Positions 37,801-47,592 of a stretch of 64,000 nucleotides of DNA are shown here, one piece after another. Numbering within the stretch: the first letter of the stretch is position 1; every line of letters starts with the position of its first letter. The position numbers were made by a program, and so were the translations under genes. A model generated the notes under the pieces. It had not been told where the DNA came from, ran no database searches, and was given only the letters and a program-made list of their open reading frames with translations. This stretch comes from Climacium dendroides (lineage: Eukaryota; Streptophyta; Bryopsida; Hypnales; Climaciaceae). The DNA lies in contig OX467088.1 of NCBI GenBank assembly GCA_950106755.1, positions 15,236,001 to 15,300,000 of the forward strand. Direction: 5' to 3'.

Positions 37801-38560
37801 GGCTTTTTTCAACTCCTGAATTTGTTGAAAATGTAGATAATCTTGTAGGATTTGGAGATTAATCCATCTGCATTGCATTTGAAGGTCCTCATTTTTCAAT
37901 TCCCCAAGTGAGTTTTAATGCACAAGACTTTGTTAGTTTGTTTAGGGTTTAGGGTTCAGAAATTGGCATTCATTGCTTAGGGTCCGGTGCTTAGGGTCCA
38001 GGGTTTGTTTAGGGTCCAGTGCTGAGGATCCAGGGTTTATTTGGGGTCTACTGCTTAGGGTCCAGGGATTGTTTAGGGTCCACTGCTTAAGGTCCAAGGT
38101 TTGTTTAGGGTCCAGTGCTTAGGGTCCAGGTTTTTCTTGAGGTCTAGGAATTAGAATTCAGAATCTCACAATAATAAATGACCGGCCACAACCACACAAA
38201 TTCCGTGGAATCAGCCCGGTACTACCTGGGTATCATCATCCTGTCACCCTAAATTCTTAAATGTACCGGAAATGTAAGGCATCTGAACCAAACTACAATT
38301 CAGGTCGCATCGACCTGAATTGCATAGCCCTTTCAAACATACCCTCTCTCAAATCTATGGTTTTGTCCGTGCAAGTTTATGGATAAGTTTGAGATTAGAG
38401 TAGCATACATTTCAGGTTAGTCCGACCTGAAATGTACACCTACTAGCATTGTCTGTATATAGAAAGCAACTAAACGACAAACAATTGCACTAACATCCAA
38501 GAAGAGAAATAACATCATCGTCAAAATCAAATGCCGATCAGGTCGGTCCGACCTAAACTG
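34841..38560. other. Long non-coding interval of the composite element
   Basis: No supported gene. 34841-35690 is AT-rich. 35700-37700 has a short repeated GGGTATTGAAGA/CCGGGTACC region (35740-35800), two GAAGCGGACCT-type units near 36115-36250 and T-rich intron-like sequence; it might be a captured, decayed leader or intron. 37935-38140 is a degenerate TTTAGGGTCC/CTTAGGGTCCAGGG repeat. Three TCGA palindromes occur between 38300 and 38560. Confidence 0.5.
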
Positions 38561-38565
38561 CAAAG

Positions 38566-41500
38566 AAGACGTACGAATCCTGTGCGTACGAATCCTCTGG
38601 GGAGGAAGGGGACGACTTTGACAATGACGGAGACTACTAGGAATTCAAAATTCCCGAAAAAGTTGAGAGTTGGAGTCTCTACATGATTCCATTCAAGAAC
38701 CTCATTTGTTTCGCTGCAAAGTTTAAAGACACGGACCATTTCTTCAACATATCCTTTGATGAGAAGATAAAGGACGTTGCCCACGATAGTGGTCCATTCT
38801 TGAAAATTCGGTGTGTTACAACTGTGACAGGATAGCCTGAAAGCGAGCAGTACCACTTCACTATTCGCTTGGACTCCTGAAGATGTGCCTTCAACATATC
38901 GCACTTCCTGTCAACACTGAAACTGACTAAGTACAGAACGGAGATTCCCGACCTTGAGAAGAAAGTTGACCACAACTACTTCAAGACAAAGGATGGGAAG
39001 TTGGCAACGGGGAAGGCACTATACTCTTGCTTGAAGACACTCCTGAATGACTTCACAATTTTGAAGACGAAACTTGAGTTGAAGAAGAAAGACATGACTA
39101 TCAGAACTGTCTCCCAGGAGTTTCCAAGTAACGTGGAGGGACAGAGCTCAATGGGTACACCTGGAACCCAACAGAGTTGGGGGACAAGAAAGTCCATGCA
39201 GGCCACTACTCCAGCACGAGCTCCCAGGAAAAGTAAGTTCGCATCAACCTCAGCAGCGGCAACAGCAGCGTAAGACCCTAGTGCAGTTTTACTAGGGGAG
39301 CTGAGTTTTGTATCCGCGGTAACTGAGGTTCCGGTCCCTTATGACGCCAAGAAATCGCACGATTACATTGCGTCCGCGGAGGCATACAAGGCCTACTGGA
39401 AGCACTGCACAGACGCCTACATCTTTGGCCTAGAGGATAAGAAGACAATTTCCATTGAGCAACTCATCAAGGCCCCAGAGGACTTAAACATCCGTAGCCA
39501 TGAAATGAAGCTCGCAGAGGACATGATGACATACCCCTGGGAAATGCCAGATAAGTCCACAAAACAAACATTGTGTATCATGCCAGTGGATTGCTTCGAG
39601 AAGCCAAAGCTGGAGGACTGGCCAGCAATTGAAAGGAAGAACTTCTACATCATCAATGGGCAACATAGTGTGACTGCTAGCAAAATGATGGTGGACCAAA
39701 ACCTTGACGAAGAGATTGTCAAGAAGTTTTGTCAATGGGATTGCTACGTGGTCTGGTCCATAGATGCCCAGAAACTACAGGACATATCAGCGTACTACAA
39801 TAAGGTCAACCACTTCGTGGCGCAGAAGCCGTCGTGGTCAACAAACATTCTGGGAGCGAGAAAAGTGTAGGAACTCATGGGGAGGCCACGCAATCCGAGG
39901 GAAGCGGCCCCAATAGTGACAATGTCCAACATCAGGCGAAACGCTGAGAGTACAGCAAATAAGAAGAAATTCATGGTAAGAGATTCAGGTCGAGTCGACC
40001 TGATCTGAGAATGTCGTCTGCCACCTAGTGTTCCAGCCAGCATAGGTGATGTATTGATTTACTTCATGTGATAATGAAAAAAGAGTTTGAAGTAAGTAGA
40101 ACGACAAAGGTGCATTTGACGTTAAAAATGAAATGTGTAGTTTAGGTCGGTCCGAGCTGAATAGAGAGCTCTAAATTGACCGTGACATACAAAATTGCGT
40201 TGCAGGAATTCTCATCGGCAATGTACAAGCGGTTCGCTCTGCTAGATGTACTAAAGGCCTAGAAGGCTGCAAAAGGCAAGGACGCCAAGGAGAAGCTCGA
40301 GATCCGAAACGAGCTGAAGATAATCATAGCTCCGGACGATGTGTACAACCTATGGAGCGAGGTCATTTCTAGTGCTGCGCATGGGGAGTTGATAGACCCC
40401 AATACTAGACTAAAGTACAACGAGAAGGTCACTTGGAAGCCCGAGCAAGGGAATCTGACGCATGAGTTTTTCAAAGTGCTCGGAAACCTTTCCTTCAATG
40501 ACTTGTCGAAGCTGGCCGAACATATTCTGCATCAGAATCCAGGGAGCAAGAACAAGGACTACCCAAAGGTCACAATCAAGCTTCTCTCTACTGTATAAGA
40601 GAGCTGCTATACTACTAGGGAGTGGGTGGAGAGAAGGAAGCGCAAGCACAAGGTGAAGATGGAGCTTCACGCCCTGGACGCAAGTCTCGGGCTCATGTCC
40701 TCCTTGAACGAGCTAAACCACGAGAAGTGGAGGGAGTTCAAAAGAAGTCGGAACTTCACGAGTGCCACCATGAACGTGCTGCTAGAGCAGCCAGGGAATG
40801 AATATTGGATGGAGGCGAAGCAGTCAAGAGCTAAGGAGAAGAGCGCTGAGGAGATGTCAATGTACACGGTTGAGTTCTTCCGGGTCTTCCTGCAGCAGAG
40901 AAACAATTTTGTGCCCCCAAAATCCACTGCATACTATCGTCCATATGACGTTATGTATAAGACGCACCAGGATTGGCCTAGAGGCGTGCTCACTACAGAG
41001 AACGTGAAGGACATCAAGCTTGGAGTGTGGGACCTGCGTTACACCCTGAATGTAGTATCAAAGTCTAAGTGTACACCAACCGATCCATACGTCGCTGCAA
41101 TTGTCGAGTCCTTCCAAGAAAAGAGCCAGCCCCTTCTCGAGGATATTCCGGTGTGGGTGCTCATTTGTTCCGACCTCATCGAGCAAACACAGACACTCTA
41201 CTTCATAGACAGCAATCCCGCGTTGAAGGAGTACTCCATGAGTTTCTCTAACTACATTCCCTCACCCAATGAGTGTATCGGTGACTTGTCTACACAAAGC
41301 AAGAAGGCGGTGGAACCAATTTACCTAACCATCCTGCAAAGCCTAAGCAATGCTAGGACGGTGAAAATGAGGTCTTCCTATAATGCTCCCAATATTGAAA
41401 TATTTACGAGGCCCGGGGCTTACAACGAGCTAGAGTTCAGAATTAATAATACTGAGCTACGGATGGAGTTCTTCCTCAATCTTGTGAGGAAATTCTGCGC

Positions 41501-42870
41501 TCCTAGAGCAAGCGTAATGTCATTCTTCGCTGGGTCGAAGTTCACGTGTGCTGCGATGGTAAGCCTAAACACAATGAATTCCACAATGTAATGTTTTGGC
41601 TATGGTTAAGGTCGATTCGACCTGAATAAAATGGACATGTATTTCTTCTTGAAATTATAAGGTGATAGAAATCAGGTCGGGTCAACCTGACTCGTAGCAT
41701 TGACTAGAGTGTGTTCCTCCAAAGTTTGGCTCGACCTAACCGGTGCCATTGAGTGCCCGAGAGTGAACTTCAGGTCGGGTCGACCTGACCCAACCTATTG
41801 TTGACGTTACATGAAATACCATTGTATCCTCGTTAGGGAATTTTCATACTATCGTAATCTGATAGTATGTGACGTTGTGTGTGACTTTACAGATGAGTGG
41901 GGTTAATGTGTTTGTTGTGGGGGACTCGGAGGATTCTGACCAGTGGACTGAAATTGCAACCACTGCGAAGAAACTGGATAAGAACGATTTCCTTCTAGAG
42001 GGATACTTTGTCGATGAGGGCAAATTCCCGCGCCGACCATTGGGGTCAAGCACGCCTTCGTCATCAAAGCGCAAGGGGAAGTCAACTGGAGAGGCAAGCA
42101 CGCCGTCCGATCGGAGGTCATCTACAATCATATTGTGTGAGTCCTCCGACAGCGATGGGGCAGCCGGTGATGACGACTACGACAATGACGTTCCCATGGA
42201 TCGGAGCACCCTTCTAGTGATCCGCTCTCAAAGCATCCGGGGATCATCAGCGTCGTCGGGTCAACCACCTGACACCTCTGCCATGCTGTCTCCAGCCTCC
42301 AAGGAGAAGCGGAAGAGGGGAAGATCGCAAGCCGACGACGACTATGATGCAGAAATTGCAGAGCTGAAGAGGAGGCGGGAACTGGATCAAATGATGTTTG
42401 ACAGGCAAGCCAGGGAGATGGCAGAGTTGTGACAGTTTATGGTGGCAATGTCACAAAAGAACACCTCCAAACTAGAGGCCATTATCAACAGTCTTGGTGG
42501 GGCCATGCCTCTAGCATCCGTACAGCTGTCTCAGGTTGACCAAGTGCTTTTGCTACAAAGAGCGCCAGCAAGACCAACGATGAGTGGATCCTCAAGCTTA
42601 CCCACCACTCCACGATTGATTGGGGGGCCTTTTGTCTCTCTCACTCCTCTTGCAGGTTCCGCAGATCCTCTAGCTCCTCCTCCTACTGAGGAGTGCCCCT
42701 CCACCCCTGCACCTCCACCTGATGACGAGGACATGGCTCAAGTTCCACTTGATGGTGGCAGGTCCTCAGAGACCTTGGAGTCTAGTCCGAAGATGCCCGC
42801 GGATCCTGCCATCGCCATTGATGATGATCGGAGTCATGCATTGGATGGCCAGGATGCACCATCAAGTTGA
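38566..42870 (+). pseudogene. ParB-like / DNA-methyltransferase-like protein, copy 3 (in the composite element)
   Basis: Three phase-0 exons: about 38566-39975, 40206-41558 and 41893-42870, with GTAAG donors and TGCAG/ACAG acceptors. The N-terminal region is unrecognised. A ParB-like motif YIINGQHSVTASKMM (about 39650) is followed by a helix pattern. The C-terminal half has a degenerate beta-class methyltransferase order: motif IV place VWDLRYTLN (about 41025), a strand VWVLICSD, then EFFLNLVRKFC and motif I-like SFFAGSKFTCAAM. Just after the last intron comes motif II-like NVFVVGDSEDSDQW. The tail is Ser/Asp-rich with KEKRKRGR. Eight in-frame stops (38638, 38833, 38878, 39271, 39868, 40260, 40596, 42430) without frameshift in the exons show a pseudogene damaged by substitutions. 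Both introns contain the TCGA palindromes. Confidence 0.65.
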
Positions 42871-43116
42871 CCACACAATCACTCGATGTCATTTGTATAG
42901 AATTAGCTCGACTCGAGCTGATTTGTGTCATAGGTTGTACTTAGATAGAGACCCTTAGTGTGGGAGACAATACTTTTTGATAGAAAACAATTTTTTGGCT
43001 AATCCATATCTTCATGTAAGATGATGACTTTTTTGTACTGAATTTTATTAATCAATTATACAGATTTTTCTGTAAAAATTTTAAGTCTTGTTTGTCTGGC
43101 CCTTCCTGAATTGCAG

Positions 43117-44306
43117 AACCTCCTCTGATGGCTATCTCAACTGTACCGAATGATCTTCCGAAATCTATTGCTCTTGTACAGCATGTACAATGTCCAACAT
43201 TTGGTTGTGGCATTGTAGAAGCTACAAGCGGAAGTGCACCGGAATCTGAGTCCATGCACTTAGATGATGACGTCTCTATTCCCGACGCTCAACTTCTGGA
43301 GATTGAAATGCCAGACCCTATTCGACCGACGTTGTCTTTGCCGGAAAAGGTAACCTCGTGCCCATGTGTCCTTGATCTCTGCGCTAATAGGTACCTCTGT
43401 GTTCATATATAGTCTGCGACAATTGGATTTTGCCTTTTTCCTTGAGTTTCAAAATGTGTCAGTGCAGCTTAGTAACTGGCTGCACATTTGTCCGTTTGAT
43501 AGCAGGGATCGGTTCCCCCATCTGAACGTGGAGATACGTCGAAGGATGTTGAGATTCCATTGACGTCCAGGGTGACCGTCGCCGAGAAGTGGCTGAATGT
43601 TGTCCTGGACTTAAATGGAGTCTTGTGTGTTTGTGAAGACGCCAAGTACAAGGGGTGGGCTGTGCACGTCGGGAATGCAGACCAACCGCACTCCACCATG
43701 ATTCCTGCGATTGTGGGACCAAAGGCGGTCTTTGTCCGCCCAAATTGCACTCATTTCCTTCGTGAGCTAGGATTGATAGCACACATTTCTATTTGGAGCT
43801 CAATGAAGAAGTTTACCGTTCAAAAAATTGTCGATTATCTTTTTGTCGGTCTGGATAAGCCTCGCATTATACTTGGGCAGGAGTCTTGCACGACACTCAA
43901 GTGTGAGGAACAAGGCCGGATAGTCACATTCAAAGAGCCAGGCACCACCAAGGACCTGTTCGTGAAGGACACGAACACCTTATTTAATAATTTCAATGGG
44001 CAATTTCTTCGAGAGAATACTGTCATAGTTGACGATAGTCCTATAAAGCACTTCATGAACAAGTTGGAGAACGTCGTTCTCCCCATCAGTTGGTCTCCCA
44101 AGGGTAACGGCCCTAGGGACTCATATTTGGACATGGTCCTTTTACCCTAGCTTAGGCGACTTCACATAGCTCGAGATGAAGGGTTGAAATCATTTTGCAA
44201 GAGTAGTGTGGGGAAAATTGGGTGGAAGATGTTGTATGACGAGAGAAATCGTGGCATGTACAATAGTCTTATGGATGCAGTCAGAGTGTATTCAGCGTAC
44301 CGATAG
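43117..44306 (+). pseudogene. FCP1/NIF-type HAD-like protein
   Basis: Two phase-compatible exons, 43117-43349 (MAISTVPNDLPK; acidic, Ser-rich) and 43506-44306. The second has the FCP1-homology order: VVLDLNGVLCV (motif I), HISIWSSMKK (motif II Ser), and VIVDDSPIKHFM (the DD motif). The second Asp of DxD is Asn (DLNG), so phosphatase activity is questionable. FCP1 proteins normally dephosphorylate the RNA polymerase II tail. A TAG at 44148-44150 interrupts the C-terminus (LLP*LRRLHIARDEG) and the frame then continues to TAG 44304-44306; the first could be a mutated Gln codon. It lies 250 bp after copy 3 of the ParB/MTase gene, same strand, inside the composite element. Confidence 0.75.
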
Positions 44307-44706
44307 CGCATTGCATTTCATTGTTGTTCATGAACCACGTGGATGCAGTGACTGTGTCATCGTCTAATCGGCGTTACGAAAGGGTAGTTTATTTATTGCT
44401 TTAGTTCAAGTCAAGTCGTGCTAAATGGCATGTGGATTGTTCTCTGAGTTCCTAATGAACTTCAGTTCGCCTCGACCTTAATGGCTCGTGCATTCGCATG
44501 TATGGTTAGAGATATACATAATTTCTGTAATATAATTTTTTTATGAATACCTTTCTATATTTTCTTCTTCCTCTAGTTTAGATCGGGTCGACCTCATTCG
44601 ATGGCCAGGACTTTCTAGACTGCATATTTGCTATTGGAGTTTACTTGTAAATGTAATGACAGTTACAGTTTTTGATTGAATTGTTCTAATCTCTTTGTTT
44701 TCTTAG

Positions 44707-45111
44707 AATTTGAAAACGTCGTCCTCTCTAGTTCGGCACACCAATCTTCCGTGCACTACATCAGCTGACTCTTTCTCCGACTACGGGCAGAATCTAATTC
44801 TGAGTACAGAAAACTTCATGTGTTCGGCTACCACTACAAATTCGACAATGGACTTCTCCCTAAAGCCCATTGATGATGGGGTGGTGGATAGTCCCCCGGG
44901 TTCAACTCCACATCGTCCAAAATCATGTTCTCCATCGCCCATGAAGTCTACCGATGTTTTTGCTACACCGATATCGTCCTCACCTTGCGATAGAGCAATA
45001 CAGCGGAAACTATATGGTGAGGACGTGGGTCCTTCTTCAGATGTTCAAGGAAATAGGAGGGCTTTCCAAGCTCATGAATTACAAGCAAGTACAACCACAG
45101 GCCAAAGATGA
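44707..45111 (+). CDS. Ser/Pro-rich terminal exon, unknown function
   Basis: Open from an intron-like acceptor (TTTTCTTAG at 44706) to TGA 45109-45111, giving about 134 residues rich in Ser, Thr and Pro (PKSCSPSPMKST, ATPISSSPCDRAI). No domain is recognised. Position and strand suggest a last exon of the FCP1-like transcript or of a separate cargo gene. The CACTA at 45117 inserted just past its stop codon. Confidence 0.4.
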   Translation, partial: NLKTSSSLVRHTNLPCTTSADSFSDYGQNLILSTENFMCSATTTNSTMDFSLKPIDDGVVDSPPGSTPHRPKSCSPSPMKSTDVFATPISSSPCDRAIQRKLYGEDVGPSSDVQGNRRAFQAHELQASTTTGQR

Positions 45112-45116
45112 CGAAG

Positions 45117-46340
45117 CACTAGTAGAAAAATACAGTGACCAAATTAACAAAAATCAACAGAAAAGTGTTGATTTTTTTTGTTAATTTGGACGTGTTAATT
45201 TGGGCACTTTTGAACAGAAAAGTGTTGATTTTTGAACAAAAATGTGTTGTTTAAGAACAAAAAAGTGTTGTTTAAGAACAAAAAAGTGTTGAATTTCTAA
45301 CAAAAAAGTGTTAATTTTTTTGTTAATTTGGTCACATTATTTTTTTAAATTATTATTATTTTTTAAAAATGAATAAAAGGTGACACGTGGAAATGCCACG
45401 TAGGCACCCCAAACTAGCCACGTGGCATGCCACACAAGCTACTTGAATGCCACGTGGACAGTCCAAATGCCACGTTGGCAATTCACGTGGCCAACATTGG
45501 CATCAAGGTTTGAACCTTGAACCTCATGGTTGAGGCCCAAGACTCAAACCAATGCACCACTTCAACATATACATGTTTAAAATGTATATAAAATCTTATT
45601 TGTTTAGTTTTTTATTTTTTTCTCATTGTTTTTTAAAGTCAGCGTACTTCAGGGCTGGTTTTGACTTAGTAAATGACCTTTCCTCAAGAAACTTTGAACT
45701 AATAAAAGTTGGAAAATCAAGCCAACTTTCACCTCCAACAATCCGTTTGAGATTTAGATCCTCCAATCAAAAGTTATGGACAAAAATCAGAGAGGGGTTT
45801 TAAAGATGTAAAAGAAATGATTCATTTTCACCCCTCTCTGATTTTTGTCCATAACTTTTGATTGGAGGATCGAAATCTCAAAAGGATTGTTGGAGGTGAA
45901 AGTTGGCTTGATTTTCCAACTTTTATTAGTTCAAAGTTTCTTGAAAAAAGGTCATTTATTAAGTCAAAACCGTCCCTAAAGTATGCTGACTTTAAGAAAT
46001 ACCGAATTGTTAATGTTTAGTTTTTAAAAAAATCTACATTGTACAATTAAAGATTCCAAGAGATTCCAAGAGATTCTAGGAGATTCCAAAAGATTCTAGG
46101 AGATTCTAGGAGATTCCAAAAGATTCCAAAAAGATTCCAAAAAGATTCCAAAAAGATTCCAAAAGATTTAACAAAATTTTATTGATTTTAGTTGCACTAT
46201 CCAAATCAACAAAAATAATGTGACCATTTTGTTAATTTGGGCAAAATCAACAAAAATTTGTGAAAATGGACAATACAGTACCCAAGTTAATAGAAATTTG
46301 TTGACTATTTGTTGATTTGGTCACTGATTTTCTACTAGTG
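45117..46340. mobile_element. Non-autonomous CACTA with long internal hairpin, 1224 bp
   Basis: Termini CACTAGTAGAAAA (45117) and TTTTCTACTAGTG (ends 46340) have TSD AAG (45114-45116, 46341-46343). Homology continues inward as AGTGACCAAATTAACAAA. The body holds AACAAAAAAGTGTTG repeats (45150-45320), CCACGTGG words, a long inverted repeat (listed separately) and AGATTCCAAA repeats (46046-46168). No gene. It is nested in the composite element. Confidence 0.93.
45635..45994. repeat. ~160-bp-arm inverted repeat (hairpin)
   Basis: Arms at about 45635-45798 and 45828-45994 are almost complementary, with a ~30-bp loop (ATGTAAAAGAAATGATTC). A transcript would form a long double-stranded RNA stem, the usual source of siRNA. 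Arms differ at a few bases, so it is not brand new. Confidence 0.9.
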
Positions 46341-46589
46341 AAGGCAATCGTGGAGCTCAAGAGTAAATGACACGTATAGTACTTGTTCATAGTGTAGAGT
46401 CATACATTCATGCTTCATGAAAGTTCAATGTGCATATTACAAAAGAACTTAGAGCTCGAGTGAATCACACTCGTAGCTTTTACAGTGTACACAGAACAAT
46501 GTAATGAACTACATTACTGGCCTTTATAGTTCGTTGCCTGTAATATAGTGTCACTGGACCTAGCCAAGCATAGTTGGAGATGTATGGAA

Positions 46590-46790
46590 CAACTCATGGT
46601 GTACAAGTGAAAGGTCAATATGAACGTTTACCTTGTGGTTCTGATATTTGATTCCTACTTGTGTTCATCTAATTTTAATTCTTGTATGATTTGAATATTG
46701 TTTGAGGAATTCTCTTCTCCGTTTTCAAATGAAATTAGACTTCTGTAACTCTCATTTCGGTGGAATACTCTCATTTTAATGAATATTACG
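46590..46790 (+). repeat. Right terminus of the composite element (201-bp repeat)
   Basis: Matches the internal copy at 34636-34836. It ends ATATTACG immediately before TSD TTATCT and the resumed gypsy gag. Confidence 0.88.
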
Positions 46791-47421
46791 TTATCTCCAT
46801 ATCTAGCTTTTGAATAAGAGCCTTCACCCGCTGTCCATACCTCCTTACTGATTCTGAAGGTTTCATAGTCATGACACTAAGTCATCCTAACGCTCTGGCT
46901 TCTCCACCGGATTCTCTAAACGTTCTGACGAACAAGTTTGTGAGCCGGTCCCAGTTATTTCGGGTTGCGTCCAGAACATCTTGGTACCATTTCAGCACCT
47001 CACCCTTCAATAGTCCTTGGAATATCCGCTGTTTGGCTTCAAATTCCTCTTAGTTGGCCAAAACAAGGGAGTTAAACTCACACAGCCAGTCATCTACATC
47101 CTGACTGCCGTCCCCTTTGAAACTACTATACTTTAGGCGAGTGGATCCTACCATAGTGTCACCTTTTGGTTTCGAGTGGACTGATTCTACCTCCTCCTCA
47201 GACTCGACCAAAATCTCCTGAATCTGAACTGTGACTGGCTGAGGTTCAGGAACTTCAACAATTACTTCTAACGCTTCAACTTCTGCTGGTACGGTGTCTC
47301 CAAACACAGGGTGTAATCTTGGGTTCACGTTTACGCTAGGTAGCGCATGAACAAGAACGTCTCTACGAATATTCCGGGCAGATCTTCTAGACGAAGTTCC
47401 TTCTCCTCCCTTTCTATTCAT
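46791..47421 (-). pseudogene. Gypsy gag N-terminal segment
   Basis: ATG at 47421 (MNRKGGEGTSSRRSARNI) opens about 165 bp inside the PBS. An acidic region (EILVESEEEVESVH) is followed by retrotransposon-gag text: FKGDGSQDVDDWLCEF, FEAKQRIFQGLLKGEVLKWY, LTNLFVRTFRE. In-frame stops at 47050-47052 (TAA) and 46882-46884 (TGA) are at expected Gln and Arg positions. The frame ends at the composite-element insertion and resumes at 27231. Confidence 0.9.
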
Positions 47422-47565
47422 GGATAAGTTCTATGTTCTCTGTTCAACACTTCTCAGATATCCTCTGAACAGATTAACAAACTCAGATACTACACTCCTA
47501 TAGAAGTTTTAACTTTTCGTGACCGTCTCTCCTAGAGACCGGATCGCTAATTCTAAGTATTTTCG

Positions 47566-47584
47566 ATTCCCGGCAACGACACCA
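47566..47584 (-). promoter_or_regulatory. Gypsy primer-binding site (tRNA-Asp-like)
   Basis: Minus strand reads TGGTGTCGTTGCCGGGAAT, close to the 3' end complement used by many plant Tat/Athila-type elements (TGGCGCCGTTGCCGGGG, from knowledge). It lies between gag and the probable LTR end at 47593. Confidence 0.75.
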
Positions 47585-47592
47585 CTTTTCCG

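Larger units (their letters stand above)
31057..44595. promoter_or_regulatory. Dispersed 17-bp palindromic sites (CAGGTCGACTCGACCTG family)
   Basis: Roughly 25 copies of AGGTCGANTCGACCT-like palindromes occur only inside the 27232-46790 element. They lie near 31057, 31201, 31304, 31445, 31612, in the array 31731-32150, and near 38302, 38412, 38540, 39987, 40144, 41611, 41671, 41772, 42905, 44463 and 44577. All are in introns or intergenic DNA; none falls in an exon I could define. Some variants change both arms together (AGGTCGGTCCGACCT at 38540), so the symmetry itself seems maintained. They resemble repeated binding sites for a dimeric protein. A parS-like role for the ParB-like product, or a methylation target at TCGA, is inference. 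Confidence 0.7.
27232..46790. mobile_element. 19.6-kb composite DNA element with DUF7869-like, ParB/MTase-like and FCP1-like genes
   Basis: Bounded by TTATCT at 27226-27231 and 46791-46796, both within gypsy gag, whose frame is continuous without the insert. The ends are imperfect inverted repeats: AATATTCAATATTTTGAGAG on the left and the complement of CTCTCATTTTAATGAATATT on the right (about 16 of 20 matching). The cargo is a DUF7869-like gene, a 57-bp-period array and scattered copies of a TCGA-centred palindrome, telomere-like and ~190-bp satellite repeats, a ParB/methyltransferase-like gene and an FCP1-like gene. A 201-bp copy of the right end also lies internally at 34636-34836, so the element may be composite. 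It does not match the CACTA, hAT or Mutator terminal rules I know. The superfamily is unassigned. Confidence 0.75.

Noticed and set aside
38527..39206. Antisense frames opposite the N-terminal part of ParB/MTase copy 3
   Set aside because: The plus-strand frame keeps one phase across its stops with splice-compatible borders; the antisense frames are shadows.
45502..45803. Plus-strand frame over the 45.6-kb hairpin
   Set aside because: Open frame inside an inverted repeat of a non-autonomous CACTA; no domain.
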